A stretch of 20,172 nucleotides of DNA from Caulobacteraceae bacterium. Lineage in GTDB: Bacteria; Pseudomonadota; Alphaproteobacteria; Caulobacterales; Caulobacteraceae. How positions within the stretch are numbered: position 1 is the stretch's first letter; the number at the start of each line of letters is the position of its first letter. A program made the position numbers and the translations under genes. Shown here piece by piece: positions 6,458 through 15,171 of the stretch. The stretch covers positions 1 through 20,172 of the forward strand of contig JADZBR010000093.1 in NCBI GenBank assembly GCA_020852035.1, written 5' to 3'. A model generated the notes under the pieces. That model saw only the letters and a program-made list of their open reading frames with translations, did no database searches and was not told where the DNA came from.

Positions 6458-7222
6458 TCAGAACCCGACCCGCTGGGTGATGCCGCCGTCGGCGATCAGG
6501 TTGGTCCCGGTGATGAAGCTGGCTCGGGGGCTGGCCAGGAAGACGGCGGCGTTGGCGATCTCCTCAGGGCTTCCCATGCGGCCCATCGGGTTGCGCGCCA
6601 CGGCCTGGGCGAAGCGCTCGGGCATGCCCTTCTCGACCATCTCCCAGACCCCGCCCTTGAAATAGACCGTGCCGGGGGAGACCAGGTTGGCGCGCACGTT
6701 CTTCGGCGCCAGGTCGCGGCCGAGGTTCTTCACATAGGGCACCAGCGCGGCCTTCACCGAGCTGTAGGGGCGGCGCGGGCCGGAGACCTCCACCGCCGAG
6801 ACCGTGCCGATCACCACGATGGCGCCTTCGCCGGCGGCTTCCAGGTGCGGCACGGCGGCCTCGCAGCCGCGCACGGTCGAGAGGATGTCCACCTCCACGG
6901 CGGTGCGCCAGCTCGCTTCGTCGTTGCCGCCGCCCATCGCGCCCGAGATGTTGGCCACGAAGATATCGAGCCCGCCGAACGCCCCGGCCGCGCCGTCCAC
7001 GAAGCCGGTCAGGGCGGCGGTGTCGGCCACATCGAACGCCTGGCCATAGCCGCGCGCGCCCTTGGCCTCGAAGGCGGCGACCGCTTCCTTCACCTGCGCC
7101 TCGCCCCGCGCGCAGATCGCCACGTCGCAGCCCTCGGCGACCAGCAGGTCGGCGATCGCCCGCCCGATGCCGCGCGTGCCGCCGGTGACCACCGCGCGCT
7201 TGCCCTTCAATCCCAGGTCCAT
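6458..7222 (-). CDS. SDR family NAD(P)-dependent oxidoreductase
   Basis: The 254-residue classical short-chain dehydrogenase has the cofactor loop TGGTRGIG at 13-20, the structural Asn in ANISG at 90-94 (usually NAG), and YSSVK with catalytic Tyr153 and Lys157. The position 13 before the Tyr, normally Ser, reads Thr140, with Ser142 close by; either could serve. The C-terminal NPMGRMGSPEEIANAAVFLAS and FITGTNLIADGG are standard for FabG-like SDRs. The substrate cannot be named. The ATG at 7222 has AGGGAG just upstream. It precedes ubiA by five bases in the same direction, but a link to ubiquinone is only suggested by position. It is divergent from the ABC transporter leader. Confidence 0.9.
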   Translation of the reverse strand: MDLGLKGKRAVVTGGTRGIGRAIADLLVAEGCDVAICARGEAQVKEAVAAFEAKGARGYGQAFDVADTAALTGFVDGAAGAFGGLDIFVANISGAMGGGNDEASWRTAVEVDILSTVRGCEAAVPHLEAAGEGAIVVIGTVSAVEVSGPRRPYSSVKAALVPYVKNLGRDLAPKNVRANLVSPGTVYFKGGVWEMVEKGMPERFAQAVARNPMGRMGSPEEIANAAVFLASPRASFITGTNLIADGGITQRVGF

Positions 7223-7317
7223 CTCGTTCTCCCTCTTCGTCGAGGGTTCTAGCAGGGGCGGGCGCGAGGGCCAGTCCTACCCGCGAGCTAGGCTATACAG
7301 CAAAGTGCAAACTTGGC

Positions 7318-7346
7318 CTTGACCGACGTAACGACGCTCCCTAGTT
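7318..7346 (+). promoter_or_regulatory. Likely promoter of the leader peptide and ABC transporter
   Basis: TTGACC, a 17-base spacer (starting gacgtaacg) and TAGTTT in the context CCTAGTTTC resemble Caulobacter housekeeping promoters. It lies about 40 bases ahead of the leader ORF and roughly 300 bases ahead of the transporter start. Confidence 0.55.
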
Positions 7347-7385
7347 TCCCGCTCGTCCTCACGCCAACGGAAAGGAGGGGCCAGC

Positions 7386-7442
7386 ATGAACCGCTTCGTT
7401 CGACCGCCTCTCCGCATGATCGCGCCGACCGGCTTCCGTTAA
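7386..7442 (+). CDS. Short leader peptide upstream of ABC transporter
   Basis: This 18-codon ORF encodes MNRFVRPPLRMIAPTGFR and ends in TAA. It is preceded by AAAGGAGG about eight bases from the ATG, the strongest Shine-Dalgarno in the neighbourhood and much better than that of the transporter gene. It lies between a likely promoter and the ABC transporter. It is Arg-rich (4 of 18) and contains RPP, a combination known to slow ribosomes. A hairpin begins at its stop codon, and its last codons can pair with the loop of that hairpin, an arrangement expected for a regulatory leader. I do not recognise the peptide. A free-standing tiny protein is the alternative. Confidence 0.55.
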   Translation: MNRFVRPPLRMIAPTGFR

Positions 7443-7485
7443 GTCCGAGGGACCTGGAGCCGGCGCCGACAAGGCCCTCCGACTT
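7441..7485 (+). promoter_or_regulatory. Stem-loop at the leader ORF stop, with an alternative pairing
   Basis: AAGTCCGAGGG (7441-7451) pairs with CCCTCCGACTT (7475-7485) with a single mismatch. The loop contains AGCCGG (7458-7463), which can instead pair with CCGGCT (7429-7434) inside the leader ORF. A ribosome on the ORF would cover one side of each. No U-run follows, so it is not a simple intrinsic terminator. Regulation is inferred. Confidence 0.45.
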
Positions 7486-7517
7486 CAGGACACCCCCCGT
7501 GACTTCCGCCGATCCGC

Positions 7518-7535
7518 GCCGGACCACGCTCCGGC
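7518..7535 (+). other. Second stem-loop in the ABC transporter leader
   Basis: GCCGGA (7518-7523) and TCCGGC (7530-7535) form a perfect 6-bp stem with a 6-base loop. A weaker CGGCC/GGCCG hairpin lies closer to the transporter start, near 7618-7633. Confidence 0.4.
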
Positions 7536-7650
7536 CCTCTCCAGTCTCCGATTTCCGCAGCGGGCTTTGGCTTGCGCGCGCCTCCGTGCGCGCCGCCGCC
7601 CGTCATCAATTCCATAACGGCCGTGAAAGGCCGAGCTTCGGACGCTTCTC

Positions 7651-9438
<1,788 letters not shown>

Positions 9439-9524
9439 GACCCGGCGAGCGCCGGCCGCAGACCCCCGCGCGGGAAGCGTCTCCTCCCCGACGACGCGCG
9501 GCGCCGGCGCCTAGCCGCTCCTGG

Positions 9525-9560
9525 CCCCCTCCCCGAGAGCCTCGGGGAGGGGGTTTTCTT
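9525..9560 (+). terminator. Rho-independent terminator after the ABC transporter
   Basis: A perfect 13-bp stem, CCCCCTCCCCGAG (9525-9537) with CTCGGGGAGGGGG (9541-9553), encloses the 3-base loop AGC and is followed by TTTTCTT. This is a textbook intrinsic terminator between the ABC gene and the nitroreductase. Confidence 0.93.
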
Positions 9561-9589
9561 ACGCGGCGTCCGCCCGCAATGCTGGCGGC

Positions 9590-10249
9590 ATGAACGTGAC
9601 CGACGCCGTCCGCGCCCGCATCTCCATCCGCGCCTTCAAGTCCGACCCGGTGCCGGGCGAGCTGGTGAAGGAGATCATCGAGCTCGCGCACCTCGCCCCC
9701 TCCGGCGGCAACCTGCAGCCCTGGCGGGTCTATGCGCTGGCCGGCGAGCCGCTGGCGGACCTGAAGGCCCGCGTGCGCGCCAATCCGATGGGCGACCCGC
9801 CGGAATACGATGTCTATCCGCCGAACCTCTGGGACCCGTTCCGCACCCGCCGCTTCCAGAACGGCGAGGATCTCTACGCCACCATCTCCATCCCCCGCGA
9901 GGACAAGCCCGCGCGCCTGCGCCAACTGGCCAAGAACGGCGAGCTGTTCGGCGCGCCTGTCGGCCTCTTCTTCTGCCTCGACCGCAAGCTCGGCCCGCCG
10001 CAGTGGTCGGATGTCGGCATGTACATGCAGAACCTCATGCTGCTCGCCGCCGAGCGGGGGCTCTCGACCTGCGCGCAGGAATACTGGGCGCGCTATCCGA
10101 AGCTGCTGGCCGAGGTGCTGGGCTTCCCGGACGACCACATGATCTTCTCCGGCATGGCGCTTGGCTATGCGGACGAGGGCCATCCGATCAACACCCTGCG
10201 CTCCCAGCGCGACCCGTTCGAGGCCTATGCCGAGATGCGGGGATTCTGA
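9590..10249 (+). CDS. Nitroreductase family FMN oxidoreductase
   Basis: The 219-residue protein has the N-terminal R-x-S-x-R FMN phosphate-binding pattern (ARISIRAF, residues 9-16), the APSGGNLQPW segment at about 36-45 that contacts flavin, and the C-terminal MALGYADEGHPINTLR. This is the NfnB/NfsB-type nitroreductase family, which reduces nitroaromatics, quinones or flavin-like substrates with NAD(P)H; the natural substrate is unknown. The insertion YDVYPPNLWDPFRTRR in the middle resembles the family members found with nitrobenzoate-reductase-like annotation. The ATG at 9590 has no strong Shine-Dalgarno. The gene stands alone between a terminator and a repeat element. Confidence 0.88.
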   Translation: MNVTDAVRARISIRAFKSDPVPGELVKEIIELAHLAPSGGNLQPWRVYALAGEPLADLKARVRANPMGDPPEYDVYPPNLWDPFRTRRFQNGEDLYATISIPREDKPARLRQLAKNGELFGAPVGLFFCLDRKLGPPQWSDVGMYMQNLMLLAAERGLSTCAQEYWARYPKLLAEVLGFPDDHMIFSGMALGYADEGHPINTLRSQRDPFEAYAEMRGF

Positions 10250-10268
10250 GGATTTCTCGTCTCGCTGA

Positions 10269-10390
10269 ATGGCCCTGCGTGGTTCGAGACGCGACCCTGC
10301 GGGCCGCTCCTCACCATGACCAGGCGGGTGGCGCTTCACAGGGTTAGTCATCCTGGGGGCCCGCGGAGCGGGTGTCTCGAAGGACGCAGG
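10269..10390. repeat. Dispersed nested inverted repeat, copy 2
   Basis: It carries the same outer arms as copy 1, TGCGTGGTTCGAGAC (10276-10290) and GTCTCGAAGGACGCA (10374-10388), and the same internal CACCATGACCAGG and AGTCATCCTG blocks. Hairpin-forming segments between them differ in sequence from copy 1 but keep pairing (for example CCCGC-GGA-GCGGG). Conserved arms with compensating loop changes suggest that structure is what is maintained. It lies between the nitroreductase 3' end and the acetyltransferase. Confidence 0.75.
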
Positions 10391-10461
10391 GTGTCTCGGC
10401 GAGTGGGCGGTCAAACTCGGCGCCTCTTTTCCAAAGCGGCGAGAGAAGCTTAAGTCCCTCC

Positions 10462-11064
10462 ATGGCGCTGCTCGACTGGACACGCCCGGACAACGCCTTC
10501 CGCGTCGAAGGCGAGGGCATCCGTCTGCGTCCGCCAAAGCCGTCCGACTACCTGGAATGGCGAGACCTGCGCGCCCGCTCGCGCGAGTTCCTGCAACCTT
10601 GGGAGCCGGTCTGGCCGTCCGACGATCTCACCCGCGCGGCCTTCCGCCGCCGGCTGGGCGCCTACCAGCGGGACATGGACCTGGGCCAGGCCTACCCCTT
10701 CTTCGCCTTCCGCACCGCCGACGACGCCCTGACCGGCGGCATCACCCTCTCCAACGTCCGGCGCGGCGTGGCCCAGACCGGATCGGTCGGCTACTGGTCG
10801 GGCCAGCCCTTCGCGCGGCGCGGCCACACGCTGGCGGCGGTCAAGGCGCTGACCGGATTCGCCTTCCGCACCCTGGGCCTGCACCGGCTGGAGGCGGCCT
10901 GCATCCCGACCAACGACGCCTCCCGCAGCCTGCTCAAGAAGGCCGGCTTCACCGAGGAGGGCTACGCACAGGCTTATCTGAAAATTAACGGCGTTTGGCG
11001 AGACCATGTCCTGTTCGGCCTGGTCTCCCCGCTCGACGGGAATCGGCGCTCGGACGAGTTCTGA
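10462..11064 (+). CDS. RimJ-like GNAT N-acetyltransferase
   Basis: This 200-residue GNAT protein is of the RimJ/RimL type, which acetylates the N-terminal residue of ribosomal or other proteins with acetyl-CoA. Landmarks are the early RLRPPKPSDY at 21-30, GYWSGQPFARRGHTLAAVKALTGFAF at about 110-135 covering the acetyl-CoA loop, and LHRLEAACIPTNDASRSLLKKAGFTEEGYAQAYLKINGVWRDHVLF at 140-185, a pattern diagnostic of RimJ. I chose the ATG at 10462; an in-frame ATG at 10372 would place 30 residues inside the repeat element and outside the family. No clear Shine-Dalgarno precedes it. It ends 39 bases before pdeA on the same strand, so the two may be co-transcribed. The target protein is unknown. 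Confidence 0.87.
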   Translation: MALLDWTRPDNAFRVEGEGIRLRPPKPSDYLEWRDLRARSREFLQPWEPVWPSDDLTRAAFRRRLGAYQRDMDLGQAYPFFAFRTADDALTGGITLSNVRRGVAQTGSVGYWSGQPFARRGHTLAAVKALTGFAFRTLGLHRLEAACIPTNDASRSLLKKAGFTEEGYAQAYLKINGVWRDHVLFGLVSPLDGNRRSDEF

Positions 11065-11103
11065 AATGGGCCGGCGCATGACGCGGCGGCTTGCCGTGGT
11101 GCG

Positions 11104-12759
11104 ATGGCCAACGACCGCTGGATCTGGGATGCGACCACCACGCTGGAGGCCCTGGGCGCCGCCGACGTGGCCCTGTGGCTGTGGGAGCCGCAAGCCGATC
11201 GCCTGCGCCTCACCGGCGCCTCGCGCGCCCTGGGCCTCGGCCCGCTCGCCCCCGACTGTTCCTCCGCCGCCCTGCGCGCCCTGGTGCTGCCGCAGGACCG
11301 CGCCCTCGCCGACGACCTGCTACGCCCGCAGGAGCCTGGCCACGAGATCGCCGCGCGCCTGCGGATGCGCGCATCGGGCGCCTGCATCTGGCGCGGCGTC
11401 TGGCTGGAGGAGGGCGTCCGCGCCGCCGGCGTGGTCGCGCCGGAGACCAAGTTCACCGCCTCCGAGCAGGACGGCCTCACCGGCCTCCTCGACCGCAAGA
11501 GCTTCATCGCCCGCGCCCGCGAAAGGCTGTCGAGCTCGGGTCCGCACGAACTGGTTGTCGCCGACCTCGATCGCCTGCGCCGCCTGAACGAAGCGCTGGG
11601 CCACGAGCGCGCCGACCTCGTGCTGGCCGCGCTCGGCTCGCGGCTGGCCGCCGCCTTCCCGCCGGACGTCCTCATGGCCCGCATCGGTGAGGACGAGTTC
11701 GCGGTGCTGGCCTCGGGCGGCGGCAATGCGGCCGAGACCCTGCGGCGCGGCCTCGAGCAGCCGCTGCGCGTCGCCGGCTTCGACATCCATCCGACCCTCT
11801 CCGTCGGCGCGGTGCAGGCCGAGGGCGGGGACGAGGCGCCCGAGGCGGCCGAACTGCTGCGCCGGGCGGAGCTGGCCGTGGAGTCCGCCAAGAGCGCCGG
11901 CCGCGGCGGCGCGGCGGCCTACGGGCGGGCGCTGGAGAGCGACGGCCTCTCGAAGCTGGCGCTGGAGAGCGAGCTGCGCGGGGCCTTCCAGCGTGGCGAG
12001 CTGATCCCCTTCTACCAGCCGATCGTGCGGCTTTCGACCGGCGCGCTTTCGGGGTTCGAGGCGCTGGTGCGCTGGAAGCATCCGCGCAAGGGCGTGCTGC
12101 TGCCCGACCAGTTCCTGCCGCTCTGCGACGAGATGGGGCTGATGAGCGACCTGGGCGCCATGATGATGCGCGCCGCCGCCGCCCAGCTGGCCGAATGGCG
12201 CGGCCGCCACCGCGACGTGGGCGAGCTGACCGTGGCGGTGAACCTCTCCACCGGCGAGGTCGACCGGCCGGACCTGATCGACGACGTGCGCGCCATCCTC
12301 GCCGAGACGGGCCTGCCGCCCCGCGCCCTGAAGCTGGAGATCACCGAGAGCGATATCATGCGCGACCCGGACCGGGCGGCAGTGATCCTGCGCAAGCTGC
12401 GCGAAGCCGGGGCGGCCCTGGCGCTCGACGATTTCGGCACCGGCTTCTCCTCCCTCAGCTACCTGACGCGCCTGCCCTTCGACACTCTGAAGATCGACCG
12501 CTACTTCGTGCGGACAATGGCCACCAACGAGGGCTCGGCGAAGATCGTCTCCTCGGTGGTCAAGCTCGGCCAGGACCTCTCGCTGGAGGTGGTCGCCGAG
12601 GGCGTCGAGAACGCCGGCATGGCCCGCCAGCTGCTGGCGCTCGGCTGCGACTACGGCCAGGGCTATGGCTATGCGCCGGCCCTTTCCGCGCAGGAGGCCG
12701 AAGTCTATCTCAACGAGAGCTACGTCGACGGCGCCGCGCCGGTGAAGAAGGTCAGCTAG
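11104..12759 (+). CDS. pdeA: c-di-GMP phosphodiesterase with degenerate GGDEF and EAL domains, PdeA-like
   Basis: The 551-residue protein has a PAS-like N-terminal region (about 12-110), a GGDEF domain (about 120-275) whose signature is GEDEF at 195-199, and an EAL domain (about 288-540). The EAL domain keeps its catalytic set: FEALVRW at 318-324, N380, E415, DDFGTG at 442-447, K463 and E499 in AEGVE. This order and the GEDEF variant match Caulobacter CC3396/PdeA, where the non-cyclising GGDEF domain binds GTP and stimulates c-di-GMP hydrolysis, and ClpXP with CpdR removes the protein at the swarmer-to-stalked transition. The expected role is therefore keeping c-di-GMP low in motile cells. 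The product should be cytosolic, as no membrane segment is seen. It is convergent with yqgE, with stops sharing CTAG. Orthology to PdeA rather than another composite protein is inferred. Confidence 0.85.
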   Translation: MANDRWIWDATTTLEALGAADVALWLWEPQADRLRLTGASRALGLGPLAPDCSSAALRALVLPQDRALADDLLRPQEPGHEIAARLRMRASGACIWRGVWLEEGVRAAGVVAPETKFTASEQDGLTGLLDRKSFIARARERLSSSGPHELVVADLDRLRRLNEALGHERADLVLAALGSRLAAAFPPDVLMARIGEDEFAVLASGGGNAAETLRRGLEQPLRVAGFDIHPTLSVGAVQAEGGDEAPEAAELLRRAELAVESAKSAGRGGAAAYGRALESDGLSKLALESELRGAFQRGELIPFYQPIVRLSTGALSGFEALVRWKHPRKGVLLPDQFLPLCDEMGLMSDLGAMMMRAAAAQLAEWRGRHRDVGELTVAVNLSTGEVDRPDLIDDVRAILAETGLPPRALKLEITESDIMRDPDRAAVILRKLREAGAALALDDFGTGFSSLSYLTRLPFDTLKIDRYFVRTMATNEGSAKIVSSVVKLGQDLSLEVVAEGVENAGMARQLLALGCDYGQGYGYAPALSAQEAEVYLNESYVDGAAPVKKVS

Positions 12760-13352
12760 GCGCGCCCCGCGGTCATCGACAGGAACTCGGGGTCGACGCC
12801 GATCTTGTGCAGGGCCTTGGCCCACTTCTCCTCGTGGTCGTCGCCGAACACCAGTTCCTCGTCGGCCGGGCAGGTGAGCCAGACGTTCTCGCGCAGCTCC
12901 TTCTCCAGCTGCCCTTCGCCCCAGCCCGCATAGCCCAGGCAGAGCGCGGCGCGTCGCGGCCGGCGGCGCTGGCCGGCGAGGGCGTCGAGCGCGTCGCGGG
13001 TGGCGGTCATGCCGAGGTCGTCGGCTACCGGCAATGTGGATTCCAGCGAGCGGAAATCGCCGGTGTGCAAGACGAAGCCGCGCTCGCGCTGTACCGGCCC
13101 GCCCATCAGCACCAGGTCGGCGGGCACTTCGATGGCGGTCTCCACACCCAGCCGGCCGAGCAGGTCCGGCAGGGTCAGGCCGTCCACCGGCCGGTTCACC
13201 GCCAGGCCCATGGCGTGCTCCTGGTCGTGCGCGCAGAGCAGCACCAGGGCGCGTTCGAAGCGGGGATCGCCGATGCCGGGCATGGCGATCAGGATCTGGC
13301 CGGTCAGGAAGCCGTCTGTGGCGCTCGGCATGGCCGCAGCATCGGCGGCCAT
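12756..13352 (-). CDS. YqgE/AlgH family protein
   Basis: The 198-residue protein matches the YqgE/AlgH (DUF179) family over its full length: GFLTGQILIAMPGIGDPRFERALVLLCAHDQEHAMGLAVNRP at about 14-55, LMGGPVQRERGFVLHT at 81-96, and ALCLGYAGWGEGQLEKELRENVWLTCPA near 135-162. The family is conserved in many Proteobacteria; AlgH has been linked to regulation in Pseudomonas, but a molecular function is not settled. Start choice is open between the ATG at 13352 and one at 13331 (MPSATDGFL); the family core begins at the latter. Its stop shares CTAG with the pdeA stop. It is divergent from the peroxiredoxin gene with 68 bases between starts. Confidence 0.9.
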   Translation of the reverse strand: MAADAAAMPSATDGFLTGQILIAMPGIGDPRFERALVLLCAHDQEHAMGLAVNRPVDGLTLPDLLGRLGVETAIEVPADLVLMGGPVQRERGFVLHTGDFRSLESTLPVADDLGMTATRDALDALAGQRRRPRRAALCLGYAGWGEGQLEKELRENVWLTCPADEELVFGDDHEEKWAKALHKIGVDPEFLSMTAGRA

Positions 13353-13420
13353 CGCGGCGCTTTCAAGTCACGCCTCGGCGGCTTATGTGCGATGCCGAGC
13401 AAAGAGGCGAGGAGAGCCCC

Positions 13421-13903
13421 ATGACCATCCAAGTCGGCGACAAGCTGCCGGACGCCACCCTGACCGTCGCCACCGCGGAGGGGCCCAAGCCCGTCAGCGC
13501 CGCCGAGTTCTTCGGCGGCAAGCGCGTGGCGCTGTTCGCCGTGCCGGGCGCCTTCACGCCGACCTGCTCGGCCAAGCACGTGCCGAGCTTCAAGGACAAC
13601 GCCGGCCTCCTGAAGGCCAAGGGCGTCGACGAGATCGCCTGCCTGTCGGTCAACGACGCCTTCGTGATGAAGGCGTGGGGCGAGGATCAGAAGGTCGGCC
13701 AGGACATCACCATGATCGCCGACGGCTCGGGCGTCTTCACCCGTGCGCTGGGCCTGACGATGGACGCCAGCAAGTTCGGCATGGGCGAACGCTCGCAGCG
13801 CTATGCGATGATCGTCGACGACGGCGTCGTCGAGCAACTGCACGTCGAGGCGCCGGGCGAGTTCAAGGTCTCGTCGGGCGACTACCTGCTGACGCAGCTC
13901 TAG
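13421..13903 (+). CDS. Peroxiredoxin, Prx5 type
   Basis: This 160-residue thioredoxin-fold peroxidase has the peroxidatic motif PGAFTPTCS at 42-50, with Cys49 as the attacking residue and Thr46 and Arg127 completing the active site. The pattern FxGKRVALFAVPGAFTPTCS...HVPSF is specific to the Prx5 (HyPrx/AHP1-like) subgroup, which reduces H2O2 and alkyl hydroperoxides with thioredoxin or glutathione/glutaredoxin. A further Cys at 74 is buried-type and may not resolve. The ATG at 13421 follows AGGAGAG, a good Shine-Dalgarno; a much longer upstream open frame runs antisense to yqgE and is rejected. Two hairpins lie between this gene and the convergent ccrM. Confidence 0.93.
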   Translation: MTIQVGDKLPDATLTVATAEGPKPVSAAEFFGGKRVALFAVPGAFTPTCSAKHVPSFKDNAGLLKAKGVDEIACLSVNDAFVMKAWGEDQKVGQDITMIADGSGVFTRALGLTMDASKFGMGERSQRYAMIVDDGVVEQLHVEAPGEFKVSSGDYLLTQL

Positions 13904-13910
13904 GCGCTTT

Positions 13911-13955
13911 CCCGAGGAAACTCCTCGCCCTTGTGGCGAGGATTCCTCTCGCGGG
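13911..13955 (+). terminator. Long hairpin after the peroxiredoxin gene
   Basis: CCCGAGGAAACTCCTCGCC (13911-13929) folds back on GGCGAGGATTCCTCTCGCGGG (13935-13955) around the loop CTTGT. Pairing is continuous at the tip (TCCTCGCC with GGCGAGGA) and imperfect below. There is no U-run, so it may be a REP-like element, an RNA 3'-end stabiliser or a weak terminator. Confidence 0.5.
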
Positions 13956-14002
13956 CTCTCAGGCGGCGCAAGTTCTGCTTCGACCAGGCAGCCCAGACAG
14001 GG

Positions 14003-14025
14003 ATCCTGGGCACAAGGCCTAGGAT
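14003..14025. repeat. Short hairpin between peroxiredoxin and ccrM 3' ends
   Basis: ATCCTGGGC (14003-14011) pairs with GCCTAGGAT (14017-14025) with one mismatch around ACAAG. It lies 17 bases beyond the ccrM stop. It may help end transcription from either side. It resembles small dispersed intergenic hairpins, but only one copy is seen here. Confidence 0.4.
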
Positions 14026-14041
14026 GACGTGGGAGGGGCGG

Positions 14042-15115
14042 CTAGGCCGCCATCCCCGCCCGCACCTGGCTCCTGAGCACGTCGATGGGGGCCAGGCCCC
14101 GGTCGGAGCGGAAGTGCCAGTAGGTCCAGCCGTTGCAGGCCGGCGCTGACTGCACCATCGCGCCGACCTTGTGGATCGAGCCGGAGAGGTCGCCGGCCAC
14201 CAGGCTGCCGTCGGCGCGCACGCGGGCGGCGCGCTGGCCCTTGGGGCACCAGAGAGTGTCGCCGGGGCGCAGCAATCCCGCTTCCACGATCTGGCCGAAG
14301 GGCACGCGCGGCTCGGACTTCTTCGAGCCCATGACCTCCAGGTCCTCCGGGGCGATGGGCTGCACCTGGGCGATCCGCTGCCGGGCGAGGGTCACATACT
14401 GCGTCTCGCGCTCGATGCCGATGTAGCGGCGGCCGAGCCGGCGGGCGGCGGCGCCGGTGGTGCCGGTGCCGAAGAAGGGGTCGAGGATCACGTCGCCCGG
14501 CCGCGTGGAAGCCAGGATCACCCGGTGCAGCAGGGCTTCGGGCTTCTGGGTCGGGTGGGCCTTGGCGCCGGTCTCGTCCTTCAGCCGCTCCTCGCCGGTG
14601 CAGAGCGGCAAGGTCCAGTCCGAGCGCATCTGGATGTCGTCGTTGGCGGTCTTCAGGGCGTCGTAGTTGAAGGTGTAGCGGCGGGCGCCGCGCGACTTGG
14701 CGGCCCAGATCAGGGTCTCGTGGGCGTTGGCGAAGCGCGTGCCCTTGAAGTTCGGCATCGGGTTCGACTTGCGCCAGACGATGTCGTTCAGCAGCCAGAA
14801 CCCCAGGTCCTGCAGGGCGGCGCCGACGCGGAAAATGTTGTGGTAGCTGCCGATCACCCACAGGGCGCCGTCGTCCTTCAGCACCCGGCGGCACTCCGCC
14901 AGCCAGGCCCGTGTGAAGGCGTCGTAGTGCTCGAAGGAGGCGAAACGGTCCCAGTCGTCGTCGACCGCGTCGACCTTGGAATTGTCCGGCCGCAGCAGCT
15001 CGCCGCCGAGTTGCAGGTTGTAGGGCGGGTCGGCGAAGACCAGGTCCACCGAAGCGTCCGGCAGCTTCTTCAGCTCCTCGAGGCAATCGCCCTGGATGAT
15101 CGTGTCGGCCCGCAT
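14042..15115 (-). CDS. ccrM: Cell-cycle-regulated GANTC adenine DNA methyltransferase
   Basis: The 357-residue protein matches Caulobacter CcrM in length (about 358) and order. The catalytic DPPY is at 29-32 and the SAM-binding DPFFGTGTTGAAARRLGR is at 212-229, so it is a beta-class N6-adenine methyltransferase. The CcrM-specific C-terminal extension (about 262-357) includes VPFGQIVEAGLLRPGDTL and CNGWTYWHF, needed for DNA binding in that family. It methylates the adenine of GANTC after replication and resets gene expression during the cell cycle. No restriction enzyme gene is adjacent, in line with an orphan methyltransferase. The ATG at 15115 follows AGGGGCG. Upstream are a CtrA-like box and two GANTC sites. 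It lies directly downstream of rnhB. Confidence 0.96.
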   Translation of the reverse strand: MRADTIIQGDCLEELKKLPDASVDLVFADPPYNLQLGGELLRPDNSKVDAVDDDWDRFASFEHYDAFTRAWLAECRRVLKDDGALWVIGSYHNIFRVGAALQDLGFWLLNDIVWRKSNPMPNFKGTRFANAHETLIWAAKSRGARRYTFNYDALKTANDDIQMRSDWTLPLCTGEERLKDETGAKAHPTQKPEALLHRVILASTRPGDVILDPFFGTGTTGAAARRLGRRYIGIERETQYVTLARQRIAQVQPIAPEDLEVMGSKKSEPRVPFGQIVEAGLLRPGDTLWCPKGQRAARVRADGSLVAGDLSGSIHKVGAMVQSAPACNGWTYWHFRSDRGLAPIDVLRSQVRAGMAA

Positions 15116-15139
15116 GTGACGCCCCTGAACGAAGATGGT

Positions 15140-15144
15140 GAATC
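15140..15144. promoter_or_regulatory. GANTC methylation site in the ccrM leader
   Basis: GAATC lies about 25 bases upstream of the ccrM ATG, between the predicted start site and the coding region. In Caulobacter, GANTC sites in the ccrM promoter/leader allow methylation state to shape its own expression. Confidence 0.65.
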
Positions 15145-15166
15145 CTCGCGAGGCTTGGTGAAGGGC

Positions 15167-15171
15167 GACTC
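15167..15171. promoter_or_regulatory. GANTC methylation site overlapping the ccrM -10
   Basis: GACTC (GAGTC on the coding strand) overlaps the predicted -10 TAGAGT. With the site at 15140 it gives two CcrM targets within 32 bases, as expected for autoregulation. Confidence 0.65.

Larger units (their letters stand above)
7223..7650. other. 428-bp intergenic leader region
   Basis: This gap separates the divergent SDR and ABC transporter genes. It holds a likely promoter for the ABC gene, an 18-codon reading frame with a strong ribosome binding site, and several RNA-hairpin-forming segments, each listed separately. No larger reading frame in it looks like a real protein; the longer open frames here have shadow-type composition. 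Confidence 0.7.

Noticed and set aside
9525..9560. Hairpin after the ABC transporter as a dispersed repeat
   Set aside because: It has a perfect stem and a T-run exactly at the gene end and no second copy in the window, so it is an intrinsic terminator.
13034..13420. N-terminal extension of the peroxiredoxin
   Set aside because: It is antisense to yqgE; the Shine-Dalgarno and family start point to 13421.
14042..15115. CcrM as part of a restriction-modification system
   Set aside because: No endonuclease or specificity gene is adjacent, and the C-terminal domain and promoter sites match the orphan CcrM.
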